64,000 bases of DNA from Streptomyces rubradiris (lineage in GTDB: Bacteria > Actinomycetota > Actinomycetes > Streptomycetales > Streptomycetaceae). The position numbers were made by a program, and so were the translations under genes. Positions 25,326-32,824 of this stretch are shown here, one piece after another. The stretch covers positions 593,183 through 657,182 of the forward strand of contig NZ_BNEA01000007.1 of the NCBI RefSeq assembly GCF_016860525.1, given 5' to 3'. The notes beneath the pieces are model-generated. The model was not told the origin of the DNA. It did not search any database and saw only the letters and a program-made list of their open reading frames with translations. Each line of letters opens with the position of its first letter. The first letter of the stretch is position 1.

Positions 25326-25494
25326 CCCGCCGTGCCCCGGAGCGCGCCGGTCCGGGTGCCTGAACCGGAACCTGACGGACTGACCGTCGCGGCGTCGCCG
25401 CCCCCGGATCCGCCGGAAAGAGTCTTCCGGTGGCCTACGTCCTGGCCCCGCCGGTCCAGGTCCGCCTTCAGCCGGGCGTACGGCGGCGCGTCGG

Positions 25495-26092
25495 GGCAGT
25501 AGCGGGTGACGGGTGAGCGCCCGCGCCAGGTCGGCGCAGAGCTCGGGCCGGCGCCCGAGCCTGAGTTCCGCGTCGATCCACCGGTCCACGGCACGCTGCC
25601 GGGAGCGGGTGAGCCGGGCCGCGTGGGCCTGGAGCTGGGGTCCGTGGGGGACGCCGGAGAGCGGGGCGCCGGACCACAGGGCGAGGGCCTCGCGCAGCCG
25701 CCGGCCGGCCAGGCGCGGATCGCCCGCCTCCATGGCCCGGTACCCGGCGCCGGTCAGCCGCTCGAACGTCCTGAGGTCGCCGCAGCCACCGCCGGTGCCC
25801 AGCCGGTAGCCGCCGGGCGCCGAGGCCAGCACCTGCTCGGCCGGCCGTTCACTGCCCGCCGCTTGCGAGGCCGCGCCGATGACCGCGCGCAGCCGACCGA
25901 TGTGGTGCTCCAGCGCGTCGTGGGCGCGGTCCGGCAGGCCCTGGGGCCAGAGTTCGTCGGCGAGGGCGTACGCCGGTACGGCGCGGTCGGCCGCCGCCAT
26001 GAAGGGGCGAGCACCTGCCTGGTCGGCGCCTCGGCCGAGTAGACGGGTAACGGCCCCTCCCCCCTTTTTCTTCGACGGTCGCTGGTGATCAT
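25495..26092 (-). pseudogene. SARP-family activator, frameshifted and 3'-truncated
   Basis: From ATG 26092 the frame reads GEGPLPVYSAEAPTRQVLA; then the frame changes near 26010 to MAAADRAVPAYALADELWPQGLPDRAHDALEHHIGRLRAVIG, PGGYRLG, DLRTFERLTGAG and ALWSGAPLSGV, ending RWIDAELRLGRRPELCADLARALTRHPLL. These are the OmpR-like DNA-binding and the first part of the bacterial transcriptional activation domain of SARPs. The rest of the activation domain is missing. The surviving 5' part includes a TTA codon (GPL of GEGPLPV), typical of bldA-controlled activators. Confidence 0.75.
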
Positions 26093-26260
26093 GACGGTTC
26101 CGCCTACGAACGGTCCGAGCCCCGGGTCCACCCCATCGCCCCCTCCGGTAGGTTGCCCGGACGTTCCGGTTCCCGAACCGTAGCCGGACGACGAGGACGA
26201 GGCGTCACGTGCCGGCGGGACCACTGTCCTCCCGCTCTTCAGCCGCCGTCCTCCCGCCCC

Positions 26261-26896
26261 TCACAAGGACGCCGCTCTGACCCGCTCCTCGCCGAACCGC
26301 ACCTTCTTGGCCGCGCTGGGCACGGCGAGGGCGGGCAGCAGGCACCGCCACATCTCCTCGACGCGCGCGGGCAGGTCCCGGTACGAGGTCTTCGGCCGGG
26401 ACTGGATCTGGGCGCCGGTGCAGGAGCTGACGATCAGCCGGGCACAGGCCTCGGTGTCCACGCCGGCCCGCAGTTCGCGGCGGCGCCGGGCCTGTTCGAG
26501 GTCCTCCAGCAGGAGGCCCGTCCACCGCCGGTGGGAGTTCACGTGCGGCTCGGTGAACAGCCGCTGCTCCAGCACCAGGCGCGCCCCGGCCTGGAGCACC
26601 GGGTTGCCGGGCAGTTCGTAGGCCCAGGCCAGCGTCAGGTCGACGGCGTGCTGCAGCCCTCGCGAGTCCAGCGGCGGGACCACCGGTTCCGGCTGACTGG
26701 TGAGGATCAGACGCGCCAGCTCTTCCTTCGACTTGAAGTGGAAGTACATCGCGCCCAGGGTCAGCCCGGCCCGCTCGGCGATCCGCGAGACGGTCGTACC
26801 GGCGAAGCCGTATTCCGCGAACGTCTCGGCCGCCGCGCGAACGAGGACGGCACGGGTGCGCACCGCCCTCTCCTGTTTCACCACTCGACCTGTCAT
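26261..26896 (-). CDS. Gamma-butyrolactone receptor-like TetR repressor (ArpA family)
   Basis: A 211-aa protein. The HTH KQERAVRTRAVLVRAAAETFAEYGFAGTTVSRIAERAGLTLGAMYFHFKSKEELARLIL and the C-terminal segments LQHAVDLTLAWAYELPGNPVLQAGARLVLEQ and ARLIVSSCTGAQIQSR match ArpA/ScbR-type gamma-butyrolactone receptors or pseudo-receptors, including the tryptophan in the ligand pocket region (LAWAYEL). The ATG at 26896 was chosen because MTGRVVKQERA gives the usual family start. It lies next to a SARP remnant, a common pairing in antibiotic control. The inverted repeat at 26924-26948 is its likely autoregulatory site. Confidence 0.85.
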   Translation of the reverse strand: MTGRVVKQERAVRTRAVLVRAAAETFAEYGFAGTTVSRIAERAGLTLGAMYFHFKSKEELARLILTSQPEPVVPPLDSRGLQHAVDLTLAWAYELPGNPVLQAGARLVLEQRLFTEPHVNSHRRWTGLLLEDLEQARRRRELRAGVDTEACARLIVSSCTGAQIQSRPKTSYRDLPARVEEMWRCLLPALAVPSAAKKVRFGEERVRAASL

Positions 26897-26923
26897 GTGC
26901 AATCGCCGTCCACCACAAGAAAA

Positions 26924-26948
26924 AAAGCGAATACCATTCTTTCGCTTC
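26924..26948. promoter_or_regulatory. ARE-like inverted repeat upstream of the butyrolactone receptor gene
   Basis: AAAGCGAA (26924-26931) and TTCGCTTC (26941-26948) pair at 7 of 8 positions around 9 bp. It lies 28 bp upstream of the receptor start codon in the most AT-rich stretch nearby. Its length and position fit autoregulatory elements of this family; the sequence is not the classical ARE consensus. Confidence 0.55.
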
Positions 26949-27042
26949 CAAGAGACACCATGCCGCCCCACCGGGGCCCGGGTCTGGGGAATTCCAGGGG
27001 GAACCCTCACAGGACGTCCACGACAGCCGCACAGGGCCCGTG

Positions 27043-28221
27043 TCAGGGGCCGGCCGGGTCGCCGTCGGGGAGGCAGACCGCGAGCGCCGCGATGTCGTCC
27101 TGGAGGCGGTCGCCGCTGTAGGCCAGCAGGTCGTGGTGGAGCTGTTCCAGGAGCCGCTGGGGCGGGAGGGAACGCCAGGCGCGCAGGCGCTCCAGGAGCG
27201 GGTAGAAGGAGCCGTCCGGGTCGCGGGTCTCGGTGATGCCGTCCGTGTACAGCAGCAGCTGGTCGCCGGGGCGGAAGGAGTACTCCTCGACGTGGTACGG
27301 CTCCCCGGCCAGCACCCCGAGGTTGAGCGGCGGGGCCGACCGTCCGCGGTCCAGTTCGCGGACCTCACCGCAGCGGATGCGGACGGGCGGCGGATGGCCG
27401 CAGTTGACCACGCGCAGCACCGGCTCCCCGGCGGGGATCTCCACGAAGACGGCGGTCACGAACCGTTCGCCCACCTCGTTCCCGCCCAGCAGGGCCGCCC
27501 TGCGGTCCATGCTGGTCTCCACGCGGTCGGCCAGCGCGGGCAGCGCGGGCTCGTCGTGCGCCGCCTCGCGGAACGCGCCGAGCAGGGCCGCGGCGGTCTC
27601 CACCGCGAGCAGTCCCTTGCCCCGTACGTCGCCGATGAGCAGCCGGGTGCCGTACCGGGTGGGGACGGCCTCGTAGAGGTCCCCGCCGATGCGCGCCTCC
27701 GCCGCGGCGGACAGGTAGAGACTGTCCAGGAGGAGGTCGCCGATCCGGTGCGGAACCGGCCGGAGCAGCACCCGCTGGGCGATGTCGGCCACGAAGCGCA
27801 CGTCGGCGAGGGTGCGCTCGCGGTGTGTGCGGTGCGCGGCCAGGATGGTGCCGAGGACGCCCACCAGGGTCGTGCAGACGTAGGAGGCCACGTAGTAGCG
27901 GTCCCACAGGTATCCGACGGGCCGGCCGGCGCAGCACGGGGTGCCGGCCAGGACGCCCTCCAGGAGGACGGCGAACACGGTGGCACCGGCGACGGCCACC
28001 GGACCGTAGGCGAACGCGGTCACCAGGGGCAGGGCGATCAGCACGAAGCTCACCGGCCACTCGACGGGGGTCGCGGGCTCCAGCAGCAGGACGGCGGCGA
28101 CGTACAGGACCGGCAGCCAGCGCAGCCATCCGGGAGGCGCCGGCAACCGCGTCCGCGCACCGGCGCCGTCCTCCGGCTCCCGACCGGTATGTCCAGGCTT
28201 CGGCATACGTGGTCTTCGCAC
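27043..28221 (-). CDS. Membrane-bound SpoIIE/PP2C-type serine phosphatase
   Basis: About 392 aa. Residues 35-115 contain three or four hydrophobic segments (LPVLYVAAVLLL, FVLIALPLVTAFAY, AVAGATVFAVLLEG, VASYVCTTLVGVLGTILA). A SpoIIE phosphatase domain follows: AEARIGGDLYEAVP, LLIGDVRGKGL, VNCGHPPPVRIR, DQLLLYTDGITETRD and DDIAALAV supply the metal-binding aspartates. Such proteins dephosphorylate anti-anti-sigma factors. The GTG at 28221 is preferred for AGGAG five bases upstream; ATG 28206 is an alternative. It is divergent from a second SpoIIE protein at 28513. Confidence 0.9.
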   Translation of the reverse strand: MRRPRMPKPGHTGREPEDGAGARTRLPAPPGWLRWLPVLYVAAVLLLEPATPVEWPVSFVLIALPLVTAFAYGPVAVAGATVFAVLLEGVLAGTPCCAGRPVGYLWDRYYVASYVCTTLVGVLGTILAAHRTHRERTLADVRFVADIAQRVLLRPVPHRIGDLLLDSLYLSAAAEARIGGDLYEAVPTRYGTRLLIGDVRGKGLLAVETAAALLGAFREAAHDEPALPALADRVETSMDRRAALLGGNEVGERFVTAVFVEIPAGEPVLRVVNCGHPPPVRIRCGEVRELDRGRSAPPLNLGVLAGEPYHVEEYSFRPGDQLLLYTDGITETRDPDGSFYPLLERLRAWRSLPPQRLLEQLHHDLLAYSGDRLQDDIAALAVCLPDGDPAGP

Positions 28222-28512
28222 ACGGACTCCTGTCACAGCAGCGCACGACAAGGTCCCCAGCCTGGTGGGCCCGTGCGCGGCACACCGGCGATTGCTCCGC
28301 TCAGCGGCATGTTTCCGCCCCGGCCGGCACGAAACCCCGCACGCCCGGGACCCGGCCCGCCCGCGGCGGGCGGGCGCCGGCCGCGAGCGGCCCGGGGCGG
28401 GCCCGGCCCCGCTGCCCCCTTCACCCGCCCGGCCGACGCCGCCGCGACGACATCCCGCCCGGCCGGCGCACAGCGGTCGCCGGTCACCGAGCCGCAGTGC
28501 TAGAAAAGGGAG

Positions 28513-31299
28513 ATGAGCGGACGTTTCCGCCGTCCAAGGGCGAAAGCGGCGCCGCCGCCCGGCACCTGGTGGGCCTCCGATCCGCCCCGTCGACGACTGC
28601 CGTGGCCGTTTCGCGGGCGCCGGATCTCGCCGTCCCTGAGTGTCCGCACCCTCGCCGCGCAGGTCTTCCTGTTCCAGGCGCTGATCATGCTGCTGCTGGT
28701 CGCGGTCGGGGCCGCCGCCCTGGTGCTGCAGGGGCTGTACGACGCCGAGCGCAGCGCCAGGGACCGGTCGCTGGCGGTGGCCGAGGCCTTCGCCCACGCC
28801 CCCGGCACGGCACAGGCACTGCGCTCGCCGGATCCGACGGCCCGGCTCCAGCAGGAAGCGGAACAGGTGCGCAAGGGCTCCGGCGTCGACTTCGTCGCCG
28901 TACTGGACGAGCACGGCGTCCGGCTGACCGACCGGGACCCCGACCTGATCGGCACCAAGGCCCAGGGGGTCGGCCGGGCGCTCCTGGGCGAGACGTTCAC
29001 CGAGACCTTCCACGGCCGGCCTGCCGACGCGGTGCGCGCCCTCGTCCCCGTGACCGACCCCAGCCGGCGCGTGGTCGGCGTCGTCACCGCGGGGATCGAG
29101 TACGCGAACGTCGGCGACGTCCTCGTCCGCCAGCTGCCGGTGCTGCTCGGCACGGCGGCCGGGGCACTGCTCCTCGCGACCGGTGGCGCCGCCCTGGTCA
29201 GCCGCCGGCTGCTGCGGCAGACCCATGGGCTCGGCCCGGCCGAGATGACCCGGATGTACGAGCACCACGACGCCGTACTGCACGCCGTGCGGGAGGGGGT
29301 GCTGATCCTCGGCGGGGACGGGCGGGTGCTGCTCGCCAACGACGAGGCGCGCCGGCTGCTGGACCTCCCCCGGGACGCCGACCGGCGGCAGGTGCGGGAG
29401 CTGGGGCTGGGGCCGGGGCCGACCCGGCTGCTGGAGGCGGGCGAGGCCGCGTCCGACGAGGTCGTCCAGGCCGGGGACCGGCTGCTGGCGGTGAACATCC
29501 GGCCCACCGCCCCGTACGGCGGCGCCCCGGGGCTCGTGGCCACCTTCCGGGACACCACGGAGCTGCTGGCCCTGTCCGGGCAGGCCGAGCTGGCGCGGGG
29601 CCGGCTGTCGTTCCTGTACGAGGCGGGCATGCGGATCGGCACCACGCTCGACGTGCGGCGCACGGCCGAGGAGCTGTCGGAGGTGGCGGTGCCGCGGATG
29701 GCCGACTTCGTCACCGTGGAGCTGCTGGACTCGGTGCTGCGCGGCGAGGAGCCCACGAGCGCGGTGCGGGAGATGCGCCGTACCGCGCTGCGCGGCACGC
29801 ACACCGGGCACCCGTTGCAGCCGGTGGGCGAGGTGATCCGGTTCGTGATGGCCGACACCCCGATGGCGGCGGCGCTGCGCCGGGGCAAGGCCGTCCTGGT
29901 GCAGGACCTGCGCGCCGCCCAGGACTGGCGGGCGCGGGACGCCGGCGGGGCCGAGCGGGCGCTGGACTACGGCATCCACTCGCTGATCACGGTGCCGCTG
30001 CGGGCCCGCGGGGTGGTCCTCGGCATGGCCGACTTCTGGCGGGGCGCGGGTTCTCCCCGGTTCGAGGAGGAGGACGTCGCGGTGGCCGAGGAGCTGGTCG
30101 CCCGGGCCGCCGTGGCCATCGACAACGCCCGCCGGTACGCCCGGGAGCACGAGATGGCGGTGACGCTGCAACGCAGTCTGCTGCCGGTGGGGCTGCCGGA
30201 GCAGGACGTGCTGGAGATCGCGTCGCGGTATCTGCCGGCCCGCGCGGGGGTGGGCGGCGACTGGTTCGACGTCATCCCGCTGCCCGGGTTCCGGGTGGCG
30301 CTCGTGGTCGGGGACATCGTGGGGCACGGGATGCAGGCCGCGGTGACCATGGGGCGGCTGCGCACGGCCGTGCTGAACTTCTCGTCGCTCGACCTCACCC
30401 CGGACGAGCTGCTCGGGCACCTGGACGAGATGGTGAACCGGCTGGACTCGCAGACCGCGACCGCCGACGACGACCATGTGCCGCTCACCGGTGCCACCTG
30501 CCTCTACGCCGTCTACGACCCGGTCTGCGGGCGCTGCGCCGTCTCCCGCGCCGGGCATCTGGCGCCCGCCGTGGTGGATCCGGAGGGCCGGGTGACCTTC
30601 CCGGACCTTCCGCTGTCGCCGCCCCTGGGGGTGGGCGGGCACCCCTTCGAGACCGGTGAGCTGGAGCTGCCCGAGGGCAGCCGGCTCGTCCTGTTCACCG
30701 ACGGTCTGATCGAGAGCCGGGGCCGGGACGTCGACGAGGGCCTGGCGCTGCTCTCCTCGACCGTCGCGCACGCGGACCGGACACCGGAGGAGACCTGCCG
30801 CGCCCTGGTGGAGCGGATGCTGCCGGAGCGCCCCAGTGACGACGTGGCCCTGCTGGTCGCCCGGACCCGGCGGCTCAACCCCTCCTGCGTGGCGACCTGG
30901 GACGTGCCGTTCGACGTGACGGCCGTGCCCCGGGTACGGGGCGAGGTGAGCCGGCGGCTGGCCGACTGGGGGCTGGAGGAGACGGCGTTCGCGACCGAAC
31001 TCATCCTCAGCGAACTGCTCACCAACGCGATCCGCTACGGCGCCCCGCCCGTGCGGGTCAGGCTGCTGCTGGGCCGCACCCTGGTCTGCGAGGTGTCGGA
31101 CGGCAGCAACACCTCGCCCCGGCTGCGGCGCGCGGCCAGCACGGACGAGGGGGGCCGGGGGCTGTTCCTCGTCTCCCAGTTCGCGGACCTGTGGGGGACC
31201 CGTTACGCGGCGCGGGGGAAGGTCATCTGGGCCGAACAGTCCCTGGACCGGGTGGCGGAGCCGGATCCGTCCCTCCTGTTCGACGTCATGGGCCTGTGA
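28513..31299 (+). CDS. Multidomain sensor SpoIIE phosphatase with PAS, GAF and HATPase domains
   Basis: A 928-aa protein. Order: first TM near residues 48-75, a periplasmic sensor of the DcuS/CitA-like Cache type (to about 205), second TM near 212-232, PAS domain (HDAVLHAVREGVLILGGDGRVLLANDEARRLL, about 255-355), GAF domain (about 375-540), SpoIIE phosphatase (VGGDWFDVIPLPG, VVGDIVGHGMQAAV, SDDVALLV; about 560-790) and a C-terminal GHKL ATPase like anti-sigma kinases (ELILSELLTNAIRYG, GGRGLFLVSQFADLWG). It can therefore both dephosphorylate an anti-anti-sigma factor and phosphorylate one in response to an external ligand. ATG 28513 follows GGGAG. Confidence 0.9.
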   Translation: MSGRFRRPRAKAAPPPGTWWASDPPRRRLPWPFRGRRISPSLSVRTLAAQVFLFQALIMLLLVAVGAAALVLQGLYDAERSARDRSLAVAEAFAHAPGTAQALRSPDPTARLQQEAEQVRKGSGVDFVAVLDEHGVRLTDRDPDLIGTKAQGVGRALLGETFTETFHGRPADAVRALVPVTDPSRRVVGVVTAGIEYANVGDVLVRQLPVLLGTAAGALLLATGGAALVSRRLLRQTHGLGPAEMTRMYEHHDAVLHAVREGVLILGGDGRVLLANDEARRLLDLPRDADRRQVRELGLGPGPTRLLEAGEAASDEVVQAGDRLLAVNIRPTAPYGGAPGLVATFRDTTELLALSGQAELARGRLSFLYEAGMRIGTTLDVRRTAEELSEVAVPRMADFVTVELLDSVLRGEEPTSAVREMRRTALRGTHTGHPLQPVGEVIRFVMADTPMAAALRRGKAVLVQDLRAAQDWRARDAGGAERALDYGIHSLITVPLRARGVVLGMADFWRGAGSPRFEEEDVAVAEELVARAAVAIDNARRYAREHEMAVTLQRSLLPVGLPEQDVLEIASRYLPARAGVGGDWFDVIPLPGFRVALVVGDIVGHGMQAAVTMGRLRTAVLNFSSLDLTPDELLGHLDEMVNRLDSQTATADDDHVPLTGATCLYAVYDPVCGRCAVSRAGHLAPAVVDPEGRVTFPDLPLSPPLGVGGHPFETGELELPEGSRLVLFTDGLIESRGRDVDEGLALLSSTVAHADRTPEETCRALVERMLPERPSDDVALLVARTRRLNPSCVATWDVPFDVTAVPRVRGEVSRRLADWGLEETAFATELILSELLTNAIRYGAPPVRVRLLLGRTLVCEVSDGSNTSPRLRRAASTDEGGRGLFLVSQFADLWGTRYAARGKVIWAEQSLDRVAEPDPSLLFDVMGL

Positions 31300-31433
31300 C
31301 CGGGGCCCGGTACGGGGGGACCGGGTGCGCTGCGTAGTGCTGCTCCAGCAGCTTTGACCGGGTGCACTGGTTTTCCCGCGACGCCCGCTGGAGCCGCCAG
31401 TCGCCGGGCGGCGGACGGACCGGAGGACCACCC

Positions 31434-31983
31434 ATGCCCCGACAGGCGCCCTGTCTCGCGATGGCCGATGTGCTGCGCGCGCGGGTTCTCGCGGGAGAGT
31501 GGGGGGTCGGGGAGCGGCTGCCGTCCCGGGCGCGGTTCGCGCGGGCGTACGGGGTCGGGCGCAAGGTCGTTCAGCGGGGTCGTTCAGCGGGCGGTGGACC
31601 GTCTGATCATCGAGGGTCTCCTCGAAGGGCGGGCCGGTTCGGGCACCTGTGTGCGGGTACCGCGCGAACGCCTGCGGCTGGTGCGTTCCGGGCACCGGGA
31701 GCGGCGGGATGCCGCCGGTACCGGGGAGCGGGGCCGGGCCGGCGCCTGGGACGCGCACAGCGTGGTGCGTGTGCCCGCGCCCGAGGAGATCGCCGAGCGG
31801 CCGGCCATCGGCGTGGGCGACCTCTGCGTCACCACCCATGACGAGTTCCTGGCCGGGGGACAGCCCGTGCAGCTCTCCGAGTCGTGGGAGCCGATGGCCC
31901 TGACGGGCGGCACACCGGTCGTGCTGCCCGAGACGGGCCCGCTGGCGGGCAAGGGCGTGGTCGCGCGCATGCGGTCCATCGGG
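31434..31983 (+). pseudogene. GntR-family (UTRA type) regulator disrupted by a 13-bp duplication
   Basis: From ATG 31434 (ribosome site CGGAGG) the frame gives the GntR winged helix: MADVLRARVLAGEWGVGERLPSRARFARAYGVGRKVVQ. A 13-bp tandem duplication at 31565-31590 shifts the frame; the next frame continues exactly where it should, RAVDRLIIEGLLEGRAGSGTCVRV, and on through a UTRA-like ligand domain (VGDLCVTTHDEFLAGGQPVQLSESWEPMALTGG). It ends at ARMRSIGV near 31983, where MFS coding sequence begins abruptly. Both the frameshift and the 3' truncation make it a pseudogene. Confidence 0.8.
31565..31590. repeat. 13-bp exact tandem duplication (frameshifting)
   Basis: GGTCGTTCAGCGG occurs twice in tandem (31565-31577, 31578-31590). 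Removing one copy restores the GntR reading frame across the junction. Confidence 0.9.
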
Positions 31984-32140
31984 GTGGGTGCTGGGCGGGG
32001 TCTCGGGGTCCGTGTTCGGTGCCACGGGCACCCTGTGGACCGGGGCCGCGGGCATGACGCTGAGCGCGCTGCCCGGCCTGCTGTCCCCGCTGCGGCGTCC
32101 GGTCGCCGGTGTGGCGCCCGTGCCGCGGACGCCCGCCTGA
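31982..32140 (+). pseudogene. C-terminal fragment of an MFS transporter
   Basis: About 52 codons ending at TGA 32138-32140. The text VLGGVSGSVFGATGTLWTGAAGMTLSALPGLLSPLRRP resembles the last transmembrane helix and tail of MFS exporters (FGATATLWTGAAGMTLSALP is typical). It has no start and is joined directly to the truncated GntR gene, so a deletion fused the two. Confidence 0.65.
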
Positions 32141-32142
32141 GT

Positions 32143-32769
32143 TCAGCCCCGGGTGAGGATCGCGTCGACGCCGAACTCGAAGCGGGCGTCGAAGGATTCG
32201 GCGCCCAGGTGGGCCAGGGTGCGGTACAGGGCGGGGTGGGTGTCCGCGGAGACCGCCCGGACCAGGCTCCCCTCCCGGGGCCGGGCGGCGGCGGCCGACT
32301 GCTCCTCCTGGGCCAGGCCGAGCGTGAAGTAGACCAGGGCCCACATGGTCCAGGCCGCCTCGCGTTCGGCCATGCCGCCGTCGAGCAGGGCGCCGACGAG
32401 CGCCTCGGCGAAGCGCAGGGTGTGCGGCTCGGCCGGGTAGGTGCCGGTCACCAGGGCGGCGCCGTCACGGCGGGCGAGCAGGGCGCGGCGGTAGCGGCGG
32501 ACGAGTTCGCGTACCCGGTCGTCCCAGGCGGCGGGCAGGCGGTCGAGCGGGGCCTCCCCGACGACGGCGTCCGCCATCAGCTCCAGCAGCCGCGCCTTGG
32601 TCTTCACATGCCACAGCACCGTGTTCATCCGGACCCCGAGCCGGTCGGCGACCGCCCGGGTGGACAGGGCGTCGAGCCCGTTCTCGTCCAGTAGTTCCAG
32701 GGCCGTACGCACCACCGCGCCGGCGTCCAGCCGGGGGCCGCGCTCCGCATCCGCTTGCTTCTTGGTCAC
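32143..32769 (-). CDS. TetR-family repressor (TetR_C type) of the adjacent monooxygenase
   Basis: A 208-aa repressor: VVRTALELLDENGLDALSTRAVADRLGVRMNTVLWHVKTKARLLELMADAVVG is the HTH of the classical TetR subgroup, and the C-terminal part has the TetR_C layout (YPAEPHTLRFAEALVGALLDGG). The start codon GTG at 32769 lies inside a palindromic operator, and a -10-like TAAACT sits six bases before it, so the mRNA is probably leaderless and autorepression direct. It is divergent from the flavin monooxygenase at 32825. The inducer is probably that enzyme's substrate (inference). Confidence 0.9.
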   Translation of the reverse strand: MTKKQADAERGPRLDAGAVVRTALELLDENGLDALSTRAVADRLGVRMNTVLWHVKTKARLLELMADAVVGEAPLDRLPAAWDDRVRELVRRYRRALLARRDGAALVTGTYPAEPHTLRFAEALVGALLDGGMAEREAAWTMWALVYFTLGLAQEEQSAAAARPREGSLVRAVSADTHPALYRTLAHLGAESFDARFEFGVDAILTRG

Positions 32770-32811
32770 TGACCTAGTTTACTGCACCCACGACTATTGG
32801 TCACTGACCAA
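32762..32811. promoter_or_regulatory. Two TetR operators between repressor and monooxygenase
   Basis: Site 1 (32762-32776, TTGGTCACTGACCTA) and site 2 (32797-32811, TTGGTCACTGACCAA) share the palindrome TTGGTCA-C-TGACCAA, perfect in site 2. Centres are 35 bp apart. Site 1 overlaps the GTG start of the repressor gene; site 2 lies immediately before the ribosome site of the monooxygenase. Confidence 0.85.
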
Positions 32812-32824
32812 GAAGGAGGCAGGC

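Noticed and set aside
25326..25494. Possible continuation of the SARP protein
   Set aside because: Translations in all frames past RHPLL lack activation-domain features, so the gene was ended there.
27043..32055. A 1670-codon open frame on the minus strand
   Set aside because: Only its last 392 codons are the SpoIIE phosphatase. The rest is antisense to the multidomain sensor and GntR remnant and reflects GC bias.
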